Position numbers and translations under genes: made by a program. From the NCBI GenBank assembly GCA_009760855.2, contig WPIO01000080.1:363501-427500 (forward strand): 64,000 nucleotides of DNA, written 5' to 3'. Below the pieces are notes generated by a model. The model had not been told where the DNA came from. It saw only the letters and a list, made by a program, of their open reading frames with translations, and searched no databases. This document shows positions 1 to 10,339 of this stretch, piece after piece. This DNA comes from Cristatella mucedo (taxonomy: Eukaryota; Bryozoa; Phylactolaemata; Cristatellidae). The number at the start of each line of letters is the position of its first letter. Within the stretch, counting starts at the first letter, position 1.

Positions 1-276
1 CACCGGCTGTGCGTCATCGACATGGGCGTCGCAGTAGATGTTCGAAGCGTCGCCCCGGGTCACGTGACACGGATCGCCCGAACGGAGCCGCATGCCGCAC
101 GTTGTACAGCGGAAGCAGCCCGTATGATATATGCGCTCGCCTAGTTTGCGAGTCGAATCGAACGCCAGGAAGCTGCGTGCGCACCGAGGGCAAACGACCT
201 CGCTCCTCTGCCTGGACGCGAAAATGAACTCGCTGTGGCTGCGGGCACTGACTGAGCACGCGACGTCGCTCTCTCG

Positions 277-333
<57 letters not shown>

Positions 334-661
334 CCAGAGCGTTTGTCTGAGAGGAGAGCGAGAGGCGCCGCCGCAGCCGCTGCCGCCATAGACGGCTTTC
401 CACGGAGCGGCTCCGTTCCTCAGCGAAGCATTCTGAGTAGCACCCAGAGCGGACATGCGGCGAGCAGTGCACTCACACGGAGTAATGAAGTTTGCAGTAG
501 AGTGACCCTCTCCACTCGTAGCACTTTCTCCGCTCGTCGAATGCTAACTCGCACCGGGCGCACCGGGCGCACCGCTCATGCCAGCTCATGCCGGCGATGC
601 TGAACAAGTGGCGGTCCTGTATCGGCTGACTGCAGCCGGCGCACGTGGGGTGTGGCGGCAT
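1..661 (-). CDS. Tandem LIM-domain protein, 5' part (LIM-homeodomain or LMO class)
   Basis: Two exons can be read on the minus strand: 661-477 (ATG at 661-659) and 211 to the window edge. The intron 476-212 has a GTGAGT donor and a CCAG acceptor; phases agree (phase 2). Exon 1 encodes a LIM domain with ligands C7, C10, H28, C31, C34, C37, C56, H59. Exon 2 encodes a second with C69, C72, H91, C94, C97, C100, C122, H125. Both fit the LIM pattern CX2CX16-23HX2CX2CX2CX16-21CX2(C/H/D). LIM domains are zinc-binding protein-interaction modules. Two at the extreme N-terminus, starting only six residues after Met, is the arrangement of LIM-homeodomain factors such as LHX1/5, or of LMO proteins. The gene leaves the window, so a homeodomain cannot be confirmed. 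The open frame runs to base 1 without a stop. Exon structure is inferred, not tested by RNA. Confidence 0.82.
267..331. repeat. (CT)n / (GA)n microsatellite in LIM-gene intron
   Basis: Almost pure CT dinucleotide array on the plus strand, inside the 265-bp intron of the LIM gene. In the sense of the gene it is polypurine (GA)n. Confidence 0.95.
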
Positions 662-729
662 CTGCTGCCTCGTGCTGCTCACGCTGCCGTCGCTCGTCGA
701 TCGAGTGCCTGCAGCCTAACCCAGCAGTG

Positions 730-737
730 TATTTAAG
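730..737 (-). promoter_or_regulatory. Candidate TATA element of LIM gene
   Basis: CTTAAATA on the minus strand, about 70 bp upstream of the chosen ATG. A transcript starting about 30 bp downstream would have a short 5' leader. Just upstream, AAGATACATCGAA (plus-strand reading) occurs twice, at 751-763 and 766-778, and could be a duplicated factor site. Confidence 0.4.
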
Positions 738-779
738 ATGCAAAGAATAGAAGATACATCGAATTAAGATACATCGAAG

Positions 780-2235
780 CGCCCAGCGAGGGTGAGACCA
801 CAGGGCCGTAAGCCGAGTGCGGCCCCGCTTGCCTAGGCCCCGCTTGCTTTGGCTTGGAACGACGAGAGAAGCACCGGAAGCAGCCGAGAGATTACGCGAC
901 GCTGGCCGGCGGCGGCGGCGAGCGAAGCCGCGCGACGTGCCGCTCGAGCTCTCTGCCACGCAGCCGCCGCTGCGGCAGCGGCTGCGGCGCCTTCTGTTAT
1001 CGGCCGAGCGAAGCCGCACGATGCTGTGCCACTCGAGTTTCCGCACGCACCGGCCACGCGACGCCGACGCTGCCGCTAAGGCGGCAGGAAGCTCTTGCCT
1101 CGGCGCAGGCCTCGAGACGCCGCAGCTGGGGGCGGGACGTAGTGCGGGCGAGCGGAGTCAACCGAACGAGGAACGCGTTCGCTCGGCAGTCGAACCGAGT
1201 CTCGCAGAGAGCGGGCGGCCGGAAGCGACTGTCTCGGAGCTAGCTCGGCGAGCCGCCGCCGCCTCGCTTGGCTCTCTGCCGTTTACGGCGAGCCATTGCC
1301 GTTGCCGCCATTTTCTTCCGACTTTTCGTGTGTGAGCAGTAAGAAATTTCGTAGCCAACAGTCGCGGTGACGGCGAGCTGGGCGCCGTTAGCTCGGGCCC
1401 CCATTCACAGAAAACAGCGGGCGGCGGGCTGGGGCCCGGTAACCAGATCTGTCATAAATCGCCTTCGAAGCGGCGTTTTGCGGCGCCCGCGGTGGTAAAT
1501 AACATCAAATAAAACATCAAATAAAATTCTAGCCGCCGCCGCAGCCGCGTTCGGGTGGCGGCCTGGCCACGGGCTGGTAGCGGCGGCAACGGGGCGGCAG
1601 CCGCGCGGTGGCCCCCCGCGAACCTGCATACGCGCGTCGGCGCAAGTCAATGCGGCAGTGGAGGCGGCTAGTGAATTTGGGGCAATTCAAGCGGGTGGTG
1701 GTGGGGACGTGGGGCGCTCAGCGCCACGCCGATTCCAAGTTGTCGCAATGTCTCGCAAGAGACGGCAGCACTGCGAAATACATAGCCATTATGGTGCGCC
1801 ATCTGCGTATTCCTGCATTTTCGTGATGCAGTTGTGCAAAGCGGCGAACCTTTGCGAATAGGCGCCGCAGTCGCTAGTCAATGGTCGGTGGCCGCCCCCG
1901 CGAATACAAGGCTTCGCCGGCACTGATTCATGCGCGCCGACCGGCGACTGGCACCGCTAGGCGGCGCAACGCTCGCGGCTTCCGCCAGTCCGGACGCTGA
2001 AGCCACTTCGTGCGTCTGTAGCGTTCGCTTGCATGGCCGCACCGGTTGATACGTAGCGCCGGGGCCAGACTGACGCAGTCGCCGTCGCCGCCGCCACGCG
2101 ACGCGAGAGGGTGGCGTGACCGCGCGCAGCTCACCCGTTAATGCCGAAAACCGCGAGCGCGCGCGAAGCGACGCGAGGTCGCAGCACTGCTGACGCCAAG
2201 CAAAGCGAGGCCTCCCACAAGTCGTCCACTGGCAT
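780..2235. other. CpG-rich upstream region, no gene recognised
   Basis: GC-rich and CpG-rich sequence upstream of the LIM gene. Several open frames exist in several phases but have low-complexity Ala/Arg composition and no recognisable domain, so none is called. CAAATAAAA-type short repeats lie near 1500-1530. Confidence 0.5.
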
Positions 2236-2239
2236 TTGT

Positions 2240-2395
2240 AGCGCCGCGCTGGTTTGGCCCAGTGGTTAAGGTGCCGACCAAGGTCTGGCCGAGGTCGTGG
2301 GCTCGAGCCCATGGCAGATGTGAAACGCCTGAATAGAGATTAAGTGCTCCTGGGGCGCTATACAAATGACTTATAGTATAAAATTATAGTAGCGC
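2240..2395 (+). mobile_element. tRNA-derived SINE, family A
   Basis: A box TGGCCCAGTGG at 2255-2265 and B-box-like palindrome GGGCTCGAGCCC at 2299-2310 mark a tRNA-related head. The tail contains a segment like the 3' end of the LINE A elements (AGAGATTAAGT, then GGGGCGCTAT), followed by AT-rich sequence. Confidence 0.75.
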
Positions 2396-3086
2396 TAAGC
2401 GGAGAGGGTGCTTCGCCTACCACGCTCGTGTCTAGACAGAGTTTTCTTAAGACGTAGAAGCGGCGCTGACGTGCGCGCGCGCCGTAGCCTCACAAACCTC
2501 GGCCATTCCGTATCAGGGCGTCCCGTCGAAGTCCTGCAAACTGAAGGCGCTGCTGGTTCGCTTGCCGGCACTGACCAATGGAAGGCGAGTCGAGTCGAAG
2601 CGATTGTGCTATGTAAATTAGCAAGACAAGCTGCACTCAGAAAGTTGAACTTGAAAATAAATTGACTTAAAATTTATTTGAACGAAAAGTTCTAGAAGAT
2701 ATGATTCGCACGTAGAAGGTGGCCACTTGTGTGCTGTGTCAGTATTTGCAAATCAGAAGGGAATTTCAACACAGCTGGATGTGCAGAGGAGTAATACGTG
2801 GCAAAAAAGACGAAACTGAACTCAGAGAAAATGGTCAGTTTTAATTAAAATTGTTGTTTCAGGTTTCCCTCTCTCCGAGGTTATTTTCTAACAACTCAAA
2901 GTTTAATAAGGATGCAGTCCAATCACAACGGAGCTAAGCGTGCCAAGAATATGCAGAACTATCGCTGACAACAACGGGGGAGGCAAACAACGGAGCAATA
3001 GAATATATATATATATACATATAAATATAAATGTATATATGTATATATATATATATTCTATTTTTCTATATATGTAGGTTTTTATA
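2396..3086. other. No gene recognised
   Basis: Ordinary intergenic sequence turning AT-rich towards the right, with (TA)n stretches at about 3003-3060 just left of the Z1 duplicated unit. Confidence 0.5.
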
Positions 3087-3149
3087 TAGGTTTTTTCTCT
3101 GTCGTGCCCATCCCGGTTTGGATTATGCTCCGCCCTATTTAGGATATAT

Positions 3150-3345
3150 ATATATATATATATATATTTCAATAAATGTTGCCCTAAGAGAACCCAGTCT
3201 CCATTCAGGCGCTTCACGCGTGCCACGAGGCTGCTGCAGTTTTCGACCTCAACCATTACATACTTTCATGTTGCCCACTGTCGAGGCGAGCACCTCAACC
3301 AATGGGCCACAATAGCGCCACAAAACGGAATCGCGATCGAAATAA
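3150..3345 (-). mobile_element. Diverged SINE A copy
   Basis: Minus-strand SINE with the A-box-like stretch TGGCCCATTGGTTGAGG, a degenerate B-box region and a tail resembling the LINE A 3' end, ending in an AT-rich run. The orthologous copy in Z2 is at about 12500-12675. Confidence 0.6.
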
Positions 3346-3384
3346 ATAAAAGCTTTCAATCGTGGTCGCTGGCTACCCGTAGTC

Positions 3385-3541
3385 CTACCCACAGTGCACG
3401 CATGATGTCCGTTGGCTTCCGAATGCGTACCGAAAGCCGCTTAGGATGTGAGTGAGCTATAAAAAAATCTGCTAAACACCCACATAGTCTTCATGGCTTG
3501 TGGGGTTACAGACGGAGGTACATTACATTACATTACATAAC
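3385..3541 (+). mobile_element. LINE B 3' end fragment
   Basis: Ends in (ACATT)n and contains the conserved 3' region (TTGGCTTCCGAATGCGTACC, then TGTGAGTGAGCTATA, then the terminal ATTAC repeats) seen complete at 63140-63620. No coding part remains. Confidence 0.7.
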
Positions 3542-4620
3542 ATTATAAGCCCTGTATCATGGCTGAACAACAATGCATTTCGCTCCATTCATTGCGACGC
3601 CATTCAAATGGCCGCTTCGAGTCAGAACGGAATGCCTTTACTTGCTCATTGCATTAGCTTATCCGTTTTATGTTTTAGCAGCTGGTTTCTGACATGCTTG
3701 TAGAATGCATACTATGAATGTGAAAAGATACAATGCTAGAATTGAATTTCTGTGACAATTAATTCTGTCATAATGCCATCAATTGCTTGAATCCCACGTC
3801 CTGCCTTTGAATGCTTCAATCGTTAGAAATTTCAATTATTTGGACTGAAAATAACTTTTAGCATTTAGCTACTTGCTTACGGATAAACTCCAAAGTATGT
3901 CCATATGTTCAAAGCCTACCAAGCGTCTACTGCGCTATAGTCCTTGACAGTGGAAGTTACTAGTTTCAGCCGATAAGAATTCAGAATAATCGTAGGAAAG
4001 TTGTACCCGAAATTCGTCGCGATCTATTATTTCGTAAACGAAATAGGCTGCACTTTGCACTCCATGGTGTTCCTGGTCCACAGGGTAGCTGTGCACAGTA
4101 GATTCTAATCGCATATGCATTCAAAGAGCTAAATAGCTTGCAGTAAACTTGACAAAATATTCTTCCAGTGCACATGCAACTTGCCGCTTAAAGACCCTAT
4201 CAATGTTTTTGAGAATTAGTTGAGCAACTTAAGGTCTCCAGAAAAGATTTGATTTTTCTTAGAGCGCTATACAAGTGTCTTATTAGTTTTGTAGTTATTA
4301 TTTCAGAGATAGACCCGCCGCCTGAAAATTTCTTTCCCAGTCGGAACAGGAGTTAATTACCAAGGTTAATTACCAAGCGTTGAAGAAACGAAGCAATTTA
4401 AACAATTTTGCGCATAAAAAAGTGGTCAACTAGGCAAAAGTGGTGCTAAGATATTTCATGGTAACTGAGACCAACATGCTTGGAAGAACGCTCTTCAGCA
4501 CCAACGAAATCTTGCAGATAGAGCGCGGTTAAAATTCATTCAGTCTCGCAAATGGAAATGTTAAGAGAATATTTAAAGGATTTGTCAGAAATTTATGTAT
4601 CCAATTAGGGTTATATTAAT
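3542..4620. other. Z-unit intergenic sequence
   Basis: Moderately AT-rich sequence shared with 12880-13990 in Z2. No coding region, RNA gene or named element recognised. Confidence 0.5.
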
Positions 4621-4624
4621 GATA

Positions 4625-5485
4625 ATAATGCACTTGATAAAGCGCCCTCAAAGAACTTAATCTCTTTCTAGGCGCTTTACATTTGCTGCAAAGTGAAATG
4701 CAATTTAATGGTAAGAAAAATCATGCTTGAAAAACAAACAAAATGAATAATATGGTTAGGGGTGACATGCACAGGGTCAGCATGCAAATGTGGTTAGTGG
4801 CAGCATGCACAGTGTCAGCACGCATAAGCACATCAAGGACGAATCACAGGGACCCACTAAATGCTGTGATAAATAGGTGTGTTTTTAAGTTCCTTTTAAA
4901 TGTGGTCAGGTCAGGGGATGTTCTGACACAGGTCGGGAGGGAGTTCCGGGCTTTGGGAGCATACGAACTAAATGCACGGTCTCCAAAGGATTTAAGGTTT
5001 GTACGAGGTGTTTGTAGACTGTTGGATTCCGAAAAGCGGGTGGTACGATGCTTGGCCTGATGGGATAGTATATCTGAGAGATAGGTTGGAGCCAAAGAAT
5101 GAAGGGACCTAAAAGTGAGCGACAAAACCTTGAAGTCAATCCGTTGCTTGACTGGTAACCAGTGCAGGTCGGCGAGAAGTGGAGTAATGTGGCAACTGCG
5201 ACGCTCACAACAGACAAGCCTAGCTGCAGAGTTTTGCACCAGCTGTAAGCGCCTGATTGCACATACCGATATGCCAGCAAGCAGTGAGTTGAAGAAGTCG
5301 AGACGGGATGTCACAAATGCAAGGACCAACTTAGACGTGGGGTATCCTTATCTAAACAAGCCCGAATTTTAGCAATGTTATGAAGCTGAAAATAGGCAGA
5401 TTTGACCGTGGAGCTGAAGTTGTCGTCTAACGAGAGGTCGCTTTGGAATATGAAACCTATATTTCGAGCTGACCCTTCAAAAGAC
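4625..5485 (-). mobile_element. LINE A (CR1/L2-type), 5'-truncated copy
   Basis: Minus-strand non-LTR element. It encodes the C-terminal part of ORF2 (about 4844-5450), with SRLDF and DLHWLPVKQRIDFKVL-type motifs and a LKTHLF-type end, followed by a 3' UTR and the conserved tail hairpin near an (ATT)n end. The frame carries differences such as a frameshift near 5340. Z2 lacks it at about 13965 and keeps a short uninterrupted sequence there, so Z1 gained it after duplication or Z2 kept the older state. Confidence 0.85.
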
Positions 5486-5916
5486 AAATATTTCAGAGAT
5501 GGAATCGAAAGGGCTGGCGAGATTGGCATTTAAGAAAAATAATTATGCAAACCACGGCTAACCCGAATGTTAACCTGAAGCATGATATCTACACATTAAA
5601 ATGGTTTTAAAATTACTGCATCAGTGCTACTTTTATCTCAGATTTTTAAACCTTGGTAGATTGAGGTATACGTGTGAAGCTTGTTAAGATAATTTTTTTT
5701 TGCATATTTTTGCGATTTTTATGCAGCTTCATTTCCAGTGTAATGTTGTGCCTTGAGAAATCCACAACTTGCCTAATACTTCACGTATAAAAGAGAAAAC
5801 TTGACGACGAAAGTTCAGCTCTGCTTCTTTTAAGCACATCATGAGACAAACTCATGATTTCAGCTGGGTACATTATGCTATAAATGACCATGATTACAGA
5901 AAACAACGATGCAGGA

Positions 5917-5965
5917 CGATCGATCGATCGATCGATCGATCGATCGATCGATCGATCGATCGATC
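5917..5965. repeat. (CGAT)n tetranucleotide repeat
   Basis: About twelve tandem CGAT units. In Z2 the same place holds a single AGATCGAT. The repeat marks the left border of a 1.1-kb insertion block unique to Z1. Confidence 0.95.
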
Positions 5966-5967
5966 CA

Positions 5968-6455
5968 TGTTATTTATGTTGTTTGTTTATCAAACATGAT
6001 ATTACTATCCATTCAATTGAATTTCCCTTTGCAGCAAATGTAAAGCGCCTAGAAGAAGATTGAGTTCTCTGGGGGCGCTTTATCAGGTGCATTAGCTGTC
6101 CCACTCCTCCGCTTTAAGTTGGCGATAGAAGCTTTAGCTGTGCAGGTCCTAGACTGTGGAGCTTGCTTCCACAATTCTTACGCAACGACAAGTACTCTCC
6201 TGCTGCAGACTATGGCTCGTCCTTTTCAGCGGTCCTGAACCACTACTTCTATGCTACTCACTGCCACAACTGCTCTCCTGACTCTGCTATGCTTCCCACT
6301 TTCTCTTTGTTGCGTGAGACGAAGTCTGTTGGCTACCGAATGCGTACTGAAAGCCGAGTAGGCTGTGAGTGCGCCATACAAAACTCTCATGCGTAACACC
6401 CACACGGTCTTAATGACTTTGTGGAGTTACTGACGGAGATACATTACATTACATC
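5968..6455 (+). mobile_element. LINE A tail fused to LINE B 3' part
   Basis: 5968-6092 is a LINE A 3' tail, including the hairpin and GGCGCTTTATCAGGTGCATTA. At about 6093 it passes directly into LINE B coding sequence with motifs related to GDRSF and RLWNSLP of the CR1/L2 C-terminal region, then its 3' end with (ACATT)n at about 6440-6455. It looks like a chimeric or nested pair. Confidence 0.7.
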
Positions 6456-7048
6456 AAGAATTCCAGTCATACTAAACTTGTTTCCTAATTTTTTAATTAT
6501 ATCTGCTGGACTAGATACTTTAATTTGTTTATTATTTTCATCAAACATAATACTAGGTTTCTTTCCAAAATGAAATCTAATTCCAATTGTTGACCTTACA
6601 CTAGCATCAAATACTTTAAAATCTAATTGTTCACTCGATCTATCTACAGTGTTTTAAGTATAAGGAAGTGATTCTTCTGTTATATACATCCATGCACTAA
6701 GAAAAGGTTTTGAATCTTTTGAAATTTTCTCTTCAACATGAACGTGTGCAGGCTTTCCTTTTGGGATAACAACTGCAGAATTTTGGAGGACTACAAATTT
6801 CTTTTCTTGATTTTCTATTCTATAAAGTAGAATATTTTGTTTAATTCAAATTAATAATTGCATGACTTTACCAAAATCAACAAATTCCATTAATCTAAGA
6901 AAGATTAAGCACCTCATTCCACAATTCGTTTGATTGAACTTTTGCACTTGAAACGTTTGAAAACTTGGTGTAACACCGAAATAATCAATCACTTCTGGCA
7001 TTGGAGGAGCACCAAACGAATCAAAATAAAAACATCGTATAAAGCAAA
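6456..7048 (-). pseudogene. Polinton/Maverick (adintovirus-like) fragment: protease end and unknown protein, broken
   Basis: This AT-rich island differs sharply from the surrounding sequence. On the minus strand, 7040-6846 encodes the C-terminal part of a protein with DSFGAPP, then EVIDYFG, then NCGMRC followed by a hydrophobic LIFLRL. This order matches the end of the adenain-type cysteine protease of Polintons and adenoviruses, where the catalytic Cys lies in a Q/N-x-CG motif; here it would be the Cys of NCG. The N-terminal part with the catalytic His is missing and the frame stops at 6846. Downstream, 6843-6458 reads as a second protein-like frame broken by at least one stop (near 6656) and not recognised. 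The element is a non-functional relic. The family assignment rests on motifs only; an integrated viral relative is an alternative. Confidence 0.6.
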
Positions 7049-7049
7049 G

Positions 7050-7480
7050 ATGACGTATAAAGCAAAGTGCATTCAACCGAAAGCAGAACATTACAAAGCA
7101 TTTCAGTGGCTCATTATAGTCTAATTACTGCTCTAGTTACAGTGTGCCTTTTTTAGTGCCAAGCTAGGCTGTACAAAAATTAATTACTTGATTTCGGAAA
7201 AGTTGAACTTGTACACTCACTTAGCCGTCTTTTCAACTTGCCCTTAATGGAAATCATTAAAAAATGCTTGGCCTTAAATAGCGAGTCCACTGGATTTAGT
7301 GATTCCAGAGCGGGTCACTGTACTTGCTAGTACAATCGTAACAAAAAAACAAGGCCAGAAAGTAAATATGAGGTCGACATCTTTAAATGTGGCTTCGATC
7401 CCGGAAGCAGCAGCGTCAATGGATGCGTGTGTTTCTCTAGGGCTGAGCCTACAGGCGCCCTAGCATCATGGTTTCTCGTC
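7050..7480. other. Z-unit sequence, no gene recognised
   Basis: Start of the block nearly identical between Z1 and Z2 (16710 onwards). No coding signal recognised. Confidence 0.5.
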
Positions 7481-7487
7481 GCTGCTC

Positions 7488-7622
7488 GCTCTCCACGACC
7501 GAGGTCGTTGCTTGAAAATCTGCAGTAGGCGATTCTTTATTGCCAACGGCCAGCGGTCGCGAAAGCCGTTAAGGCTCTTCTGCCGAAATAAAAATGAGTC
7601 GGTTGAATCAGCTAGTATTTAT
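7488..7622 (+). mobile_element. SINE B fragment
   Basis: Contains CCACGACCGAGGTCGTTG, then a GGCGATT linker and the SINE B 3' body (GCCGTTAAGGCTCTTCTG, then AATCAGCTAGTATTT). The tRNA-like A box is missing. Confidence 0.6.
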
Positions 7623-7904
7623 TAACTGTTTCGTCATTTAATCTTCAGTCACTCATCATGTAAGTGCAAGTCTTTCATCTTGTAAGTAGCCGTGCCAGGG
7701 TGCATAGTTGCACCATCGCTGAAGCCATCATTCGTGTCAGGGTCACGTGTTTTCGTCGCAAGCAATCGGCTCTATAATTCACAATCCTATGCTCTGCATG
7801 GCTGCAGGAATTAGAGAGACAGTCGCCATGCTCAGGTGGTACGGCTTTTCACTCTTCCTAAAAAGTGAGAGAATTGCAAGTGATCTGGCTTGCATATCGA
7901 TTAA

Positions 7905-8345
7905 TAATAATGATAATAATAACACACTTGATAAAGCAACCTCAGAAAACTCAATCTCTTTCTAGGTGCTGCACACTTGCTGCAAGGGAAGCATGATCGA
8001 ATGGTTAGGAGTAGCATGCTCAATAAATAACAAGAATAACATGGTTAGGGGTGACATGCACAGGGTTAGCATGCAAGCATAGTTAGTGGCAGTATGCACA
8101 GTGTCAGGACGTATAAGCACATAGAGAATAAAACCGCAGTGATCCACTAAATGCTGCGAGAAATACGGGCGTTTTTAGTTTCTTTTTCAAATGTGGGCAA
8201 TTCAGGAGATGTCGTGACGCAAGTCGAAAATGTTCCGGGCTTTTAGAGCATGGGAACTAAAGGTGCAGTTTCCTGAAAATTCGAGGTTTGTACGAGGTTC
8301 TAGGCACTTTACAAATACCAAGTGATTGTTTGGCGTAACGTCTGC
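7905..8345 (-). mobile_element. Old LINE A 3' fragment
   Basis: Degenerate minus-strand LINE A 3' UTR with the tail hairpin region and the repeated GCATGCACAG/GTTAGTGGCAG motifs. It is shared with Z2 (17564-18004) and in part with Z3 (52055-52460), so it predates the duplications. Confidence 0.7.
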
Positions 8346-8654
8346 AAGCAGCGTCCATAGTGTAAGCGGGTACATGCACGAGAAGAACAAATCGCAAAAA
8401 CCCACCAAGGACTTGGTTTGCCCATTGAAGTACATAAGCATCAGCTTTACATCGCTGCATTAGCAATAGCATTACATCGCTGCATAAGCAATAGCATTTC
8501 CTCACTGCCAGTGACAGGCGTTGCCTACGTGAAGGCAAAATGGGGTGAGGCGGCGAGCATTGTGCACTCACTAGATGCAGCAGCATGCATTGTACTGTCA
8601 AGGCACAGGTAAAAGGCGAAGTTCAGCTAATTGTGTACTGAATCGGGTCTTAGC

Positions 8655-8850
8655 AATAATAATAATAACAATAACAATACTAATTACAATAATAATACTG
8701 ATACATTTGTACAGCGTCTTGAGAACTTAGTCTCTTTATAGGCACTTTAGATGTGCTGCCAAGTAAGCACGTTCGTACGGTTGTTACTAACATGCACATG
8801 TCAACAAGACAAGGATAGCCTGATTAGAGGTGACACGGGCAAAGGGTCAT
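8655..8850 (-). mobile_element. Old LINE A tail fragment
   Basis: (AAT/ACA)n run followed by a degenerate tail hairpin and 3' UTR motifs. Shared with Z2 (18314-18509) and Z3 (52760-52980). Confidence 0.6.
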
Positions 8851-9305
8851 CATGCAAAGGTGGCTAGTGGAAGCATATGCAGTATGTCAGCATGCACAGA
8901 TACGCCGCCTCTGCAGAGGCGCCGATCGGCGACCCTAGCGTACGTTCATCAGTTCGGTAGCAGCATGCAATTAGTTTGGTAGCAGTATGCAATTCATTTG
9001 TTCGGTAGTGAAAGAAGCGTCCGCCCATCACTGATATCTGACGGCCAATCTCAAGCAACGGCGATCAATTTCGAAATTGAATCACTGCCAAATACAGTTG
9101 CAAAATGTCGGCCGCGACGTGAGAGGTCTGACTGCAAGTGGACCATGTTCCTGCTTCGCGACCTTAATTCCCGTATAACGTTGGGCGAGAGAGCTATTTC
9201 GCTAGCACGGAGCGAGTAGCGAGTAGTAAACGTCTCGTTCCGGTAGTGCTATTGTCGAAAAAGCACTCAACGAAGTCGCTCGCTGTTAAACCGCGGTTGC
9301 AGACG

Positions 9306-9990
9306 TTACAGGGCGAGCTCAACGGAAGTAAAGTACAAGCAGGCTCGCTGGAAGCACCAGTCGAGACTACTGTGGACGGCGGGGGCACTGCACGACATGG
9401 CCGGCTAGCTCAGCAAGTAGCGGCAGCTCTTACGAACGGCACTGGCGCTGCTTCCTCGTCTCTTGCCTTCGCTCCGTCCGACTCTTCCGGCTTGGTGCCG
9501 CCCCCTGGCTTCGTCGGCGGCGGCTGCGTCTGTGGCAGCAGCTGCGTCCGCTGCTGCTGCGGCGACGGTGGGGCATATCCGACGGGAAGCTCGTGCGAGC
9601 GGTAGCACCTGGCTCCATACTTGCAGTTGCTGATCACGTGGTAAGCGCAGACGTGCCAGTACTTACAAGGCACTCTAGTCACCTGTTCTCTGAGGCAGCC
9701 GAGCCCGTTGTAGTATTTGCACACCGTCGACTCCTATTATACGCACGAAGGAGCGTTAAGTCGTACAGAATTCCGCTTCGCCAGCAGCCCCGCTCCACAC
9801 AAGGAGGGGCCGACGGCCGAGAGCGCTGGCTAAAAGCTCCGCCACCGCCATGTGCAGCACGGATGCCGTTACGCGGCACAAGCAGCAGGATTTGCTTAGC
9901 TCAGAGCTTGCTCCTTACCGAGAACGGGAGCTGGACGACATTTCTGGGCGTCGCAACTGTCCACCAGTTATTCGGGAACCAGCTCGCCAT
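9306..9990 (-). CDS. Small tandem CCCH zinc-finger protein, copy Z1
   Basis: Three exons inferred on the minus strand: 9990-9919 (ATG, 24 codons, GTAAGG donor), 9733-9434 (100 codons, AG acceptor, GTAAGA donor) and 9347-9306 (13 codons and TAA). All junctions are phase 0, giving 137 residues. Exon 2 carries two adjacent fingers, C-x7-C-x9-C-x3-H and C-x7-C-x5-C-x3-H (the second ending RCYRSH). Their order and spacing resemble the third and fourth RNA-binding fingers of ZAP (ZC3HAV1)/PARP12. A Gln/Pro-rich tail follows. No WWE or PARP domain is present, so enzymatic function is not implied; RNA binding is the likely role. If the last intron is not used, exon 2 ends at a stop at 9410-9412. The frame is kept in Z2. 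Exon 1 is 6 bp shorter than in Z2 and Z3, in frame. Confidence 0.68.
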
Positions 9991-10083
9991 GTCTGTATCT
10001 CCTGCTTCAACGACTAGTCGGATTTACCTCACTCGCTCGCAAGAGTGAGGACACCAGTAGAGTGTTCCATCGGGAGGGCTGTA

Positions 10084-10091
10084 TATTTATA
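10084..10091 (-). promoter_or_regulatory. TATA box of CCCH gene Z1
   Basis: TATAAATA on the minus strand, about 95 bp upstream of the ATG. The same position has TATAAATG in Z2 and TATATAAA in Z3. Confidence 0.6.
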
Positions 10092-10339
10092 CATACGGCT
10101 TCCAGCAATAAATCGCACCATAAATCGCCTGAAAAAATAAACAAAATTAGGATTGATTGAATACGGCAGCAAACGGAAAAATAAGTAAGTAAAAAATGGA
10201 GAGTATAAGCAAAATATTTTGAATTATTTATAAATTTGTCAAAACATATTTTAGTACCCTTTAAGTTTTACCCATTTTAAATGCAATATATTTTAAAATC
10301 TGATTTTCATTATCTTAATATAACATATTATATATAATA

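Larger units (their letters stand above)
3087..10135. repeat. Duplicated unit Z, copy Z1
   Basis: Matches 12417-19790 (Z2) in order and orientation, apart from insertions, and more distantly 51540-55030 (Z3). From about 7050 to 10130 it is almost identical to 16710-19790, with only scattered substitutions and a few indels. It carries one CCCH-finger gene copy. A LINE at 4625-5485 and the block 5917-7049 are absent from Z2. Confidence 0.9.

Noticed and set aside
2250-2310. tRNA gene
   Set aside because: A and B boxes are present but the cloverleaf is not complete and the tail is LINE-like, so this is a SINE.
9246-9605. Plus-strand open frame opposite the CCCH gene
   Set aside because: Antisense shadow. 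The minus strand shows conserved zinc ligands, splice signals and phase.
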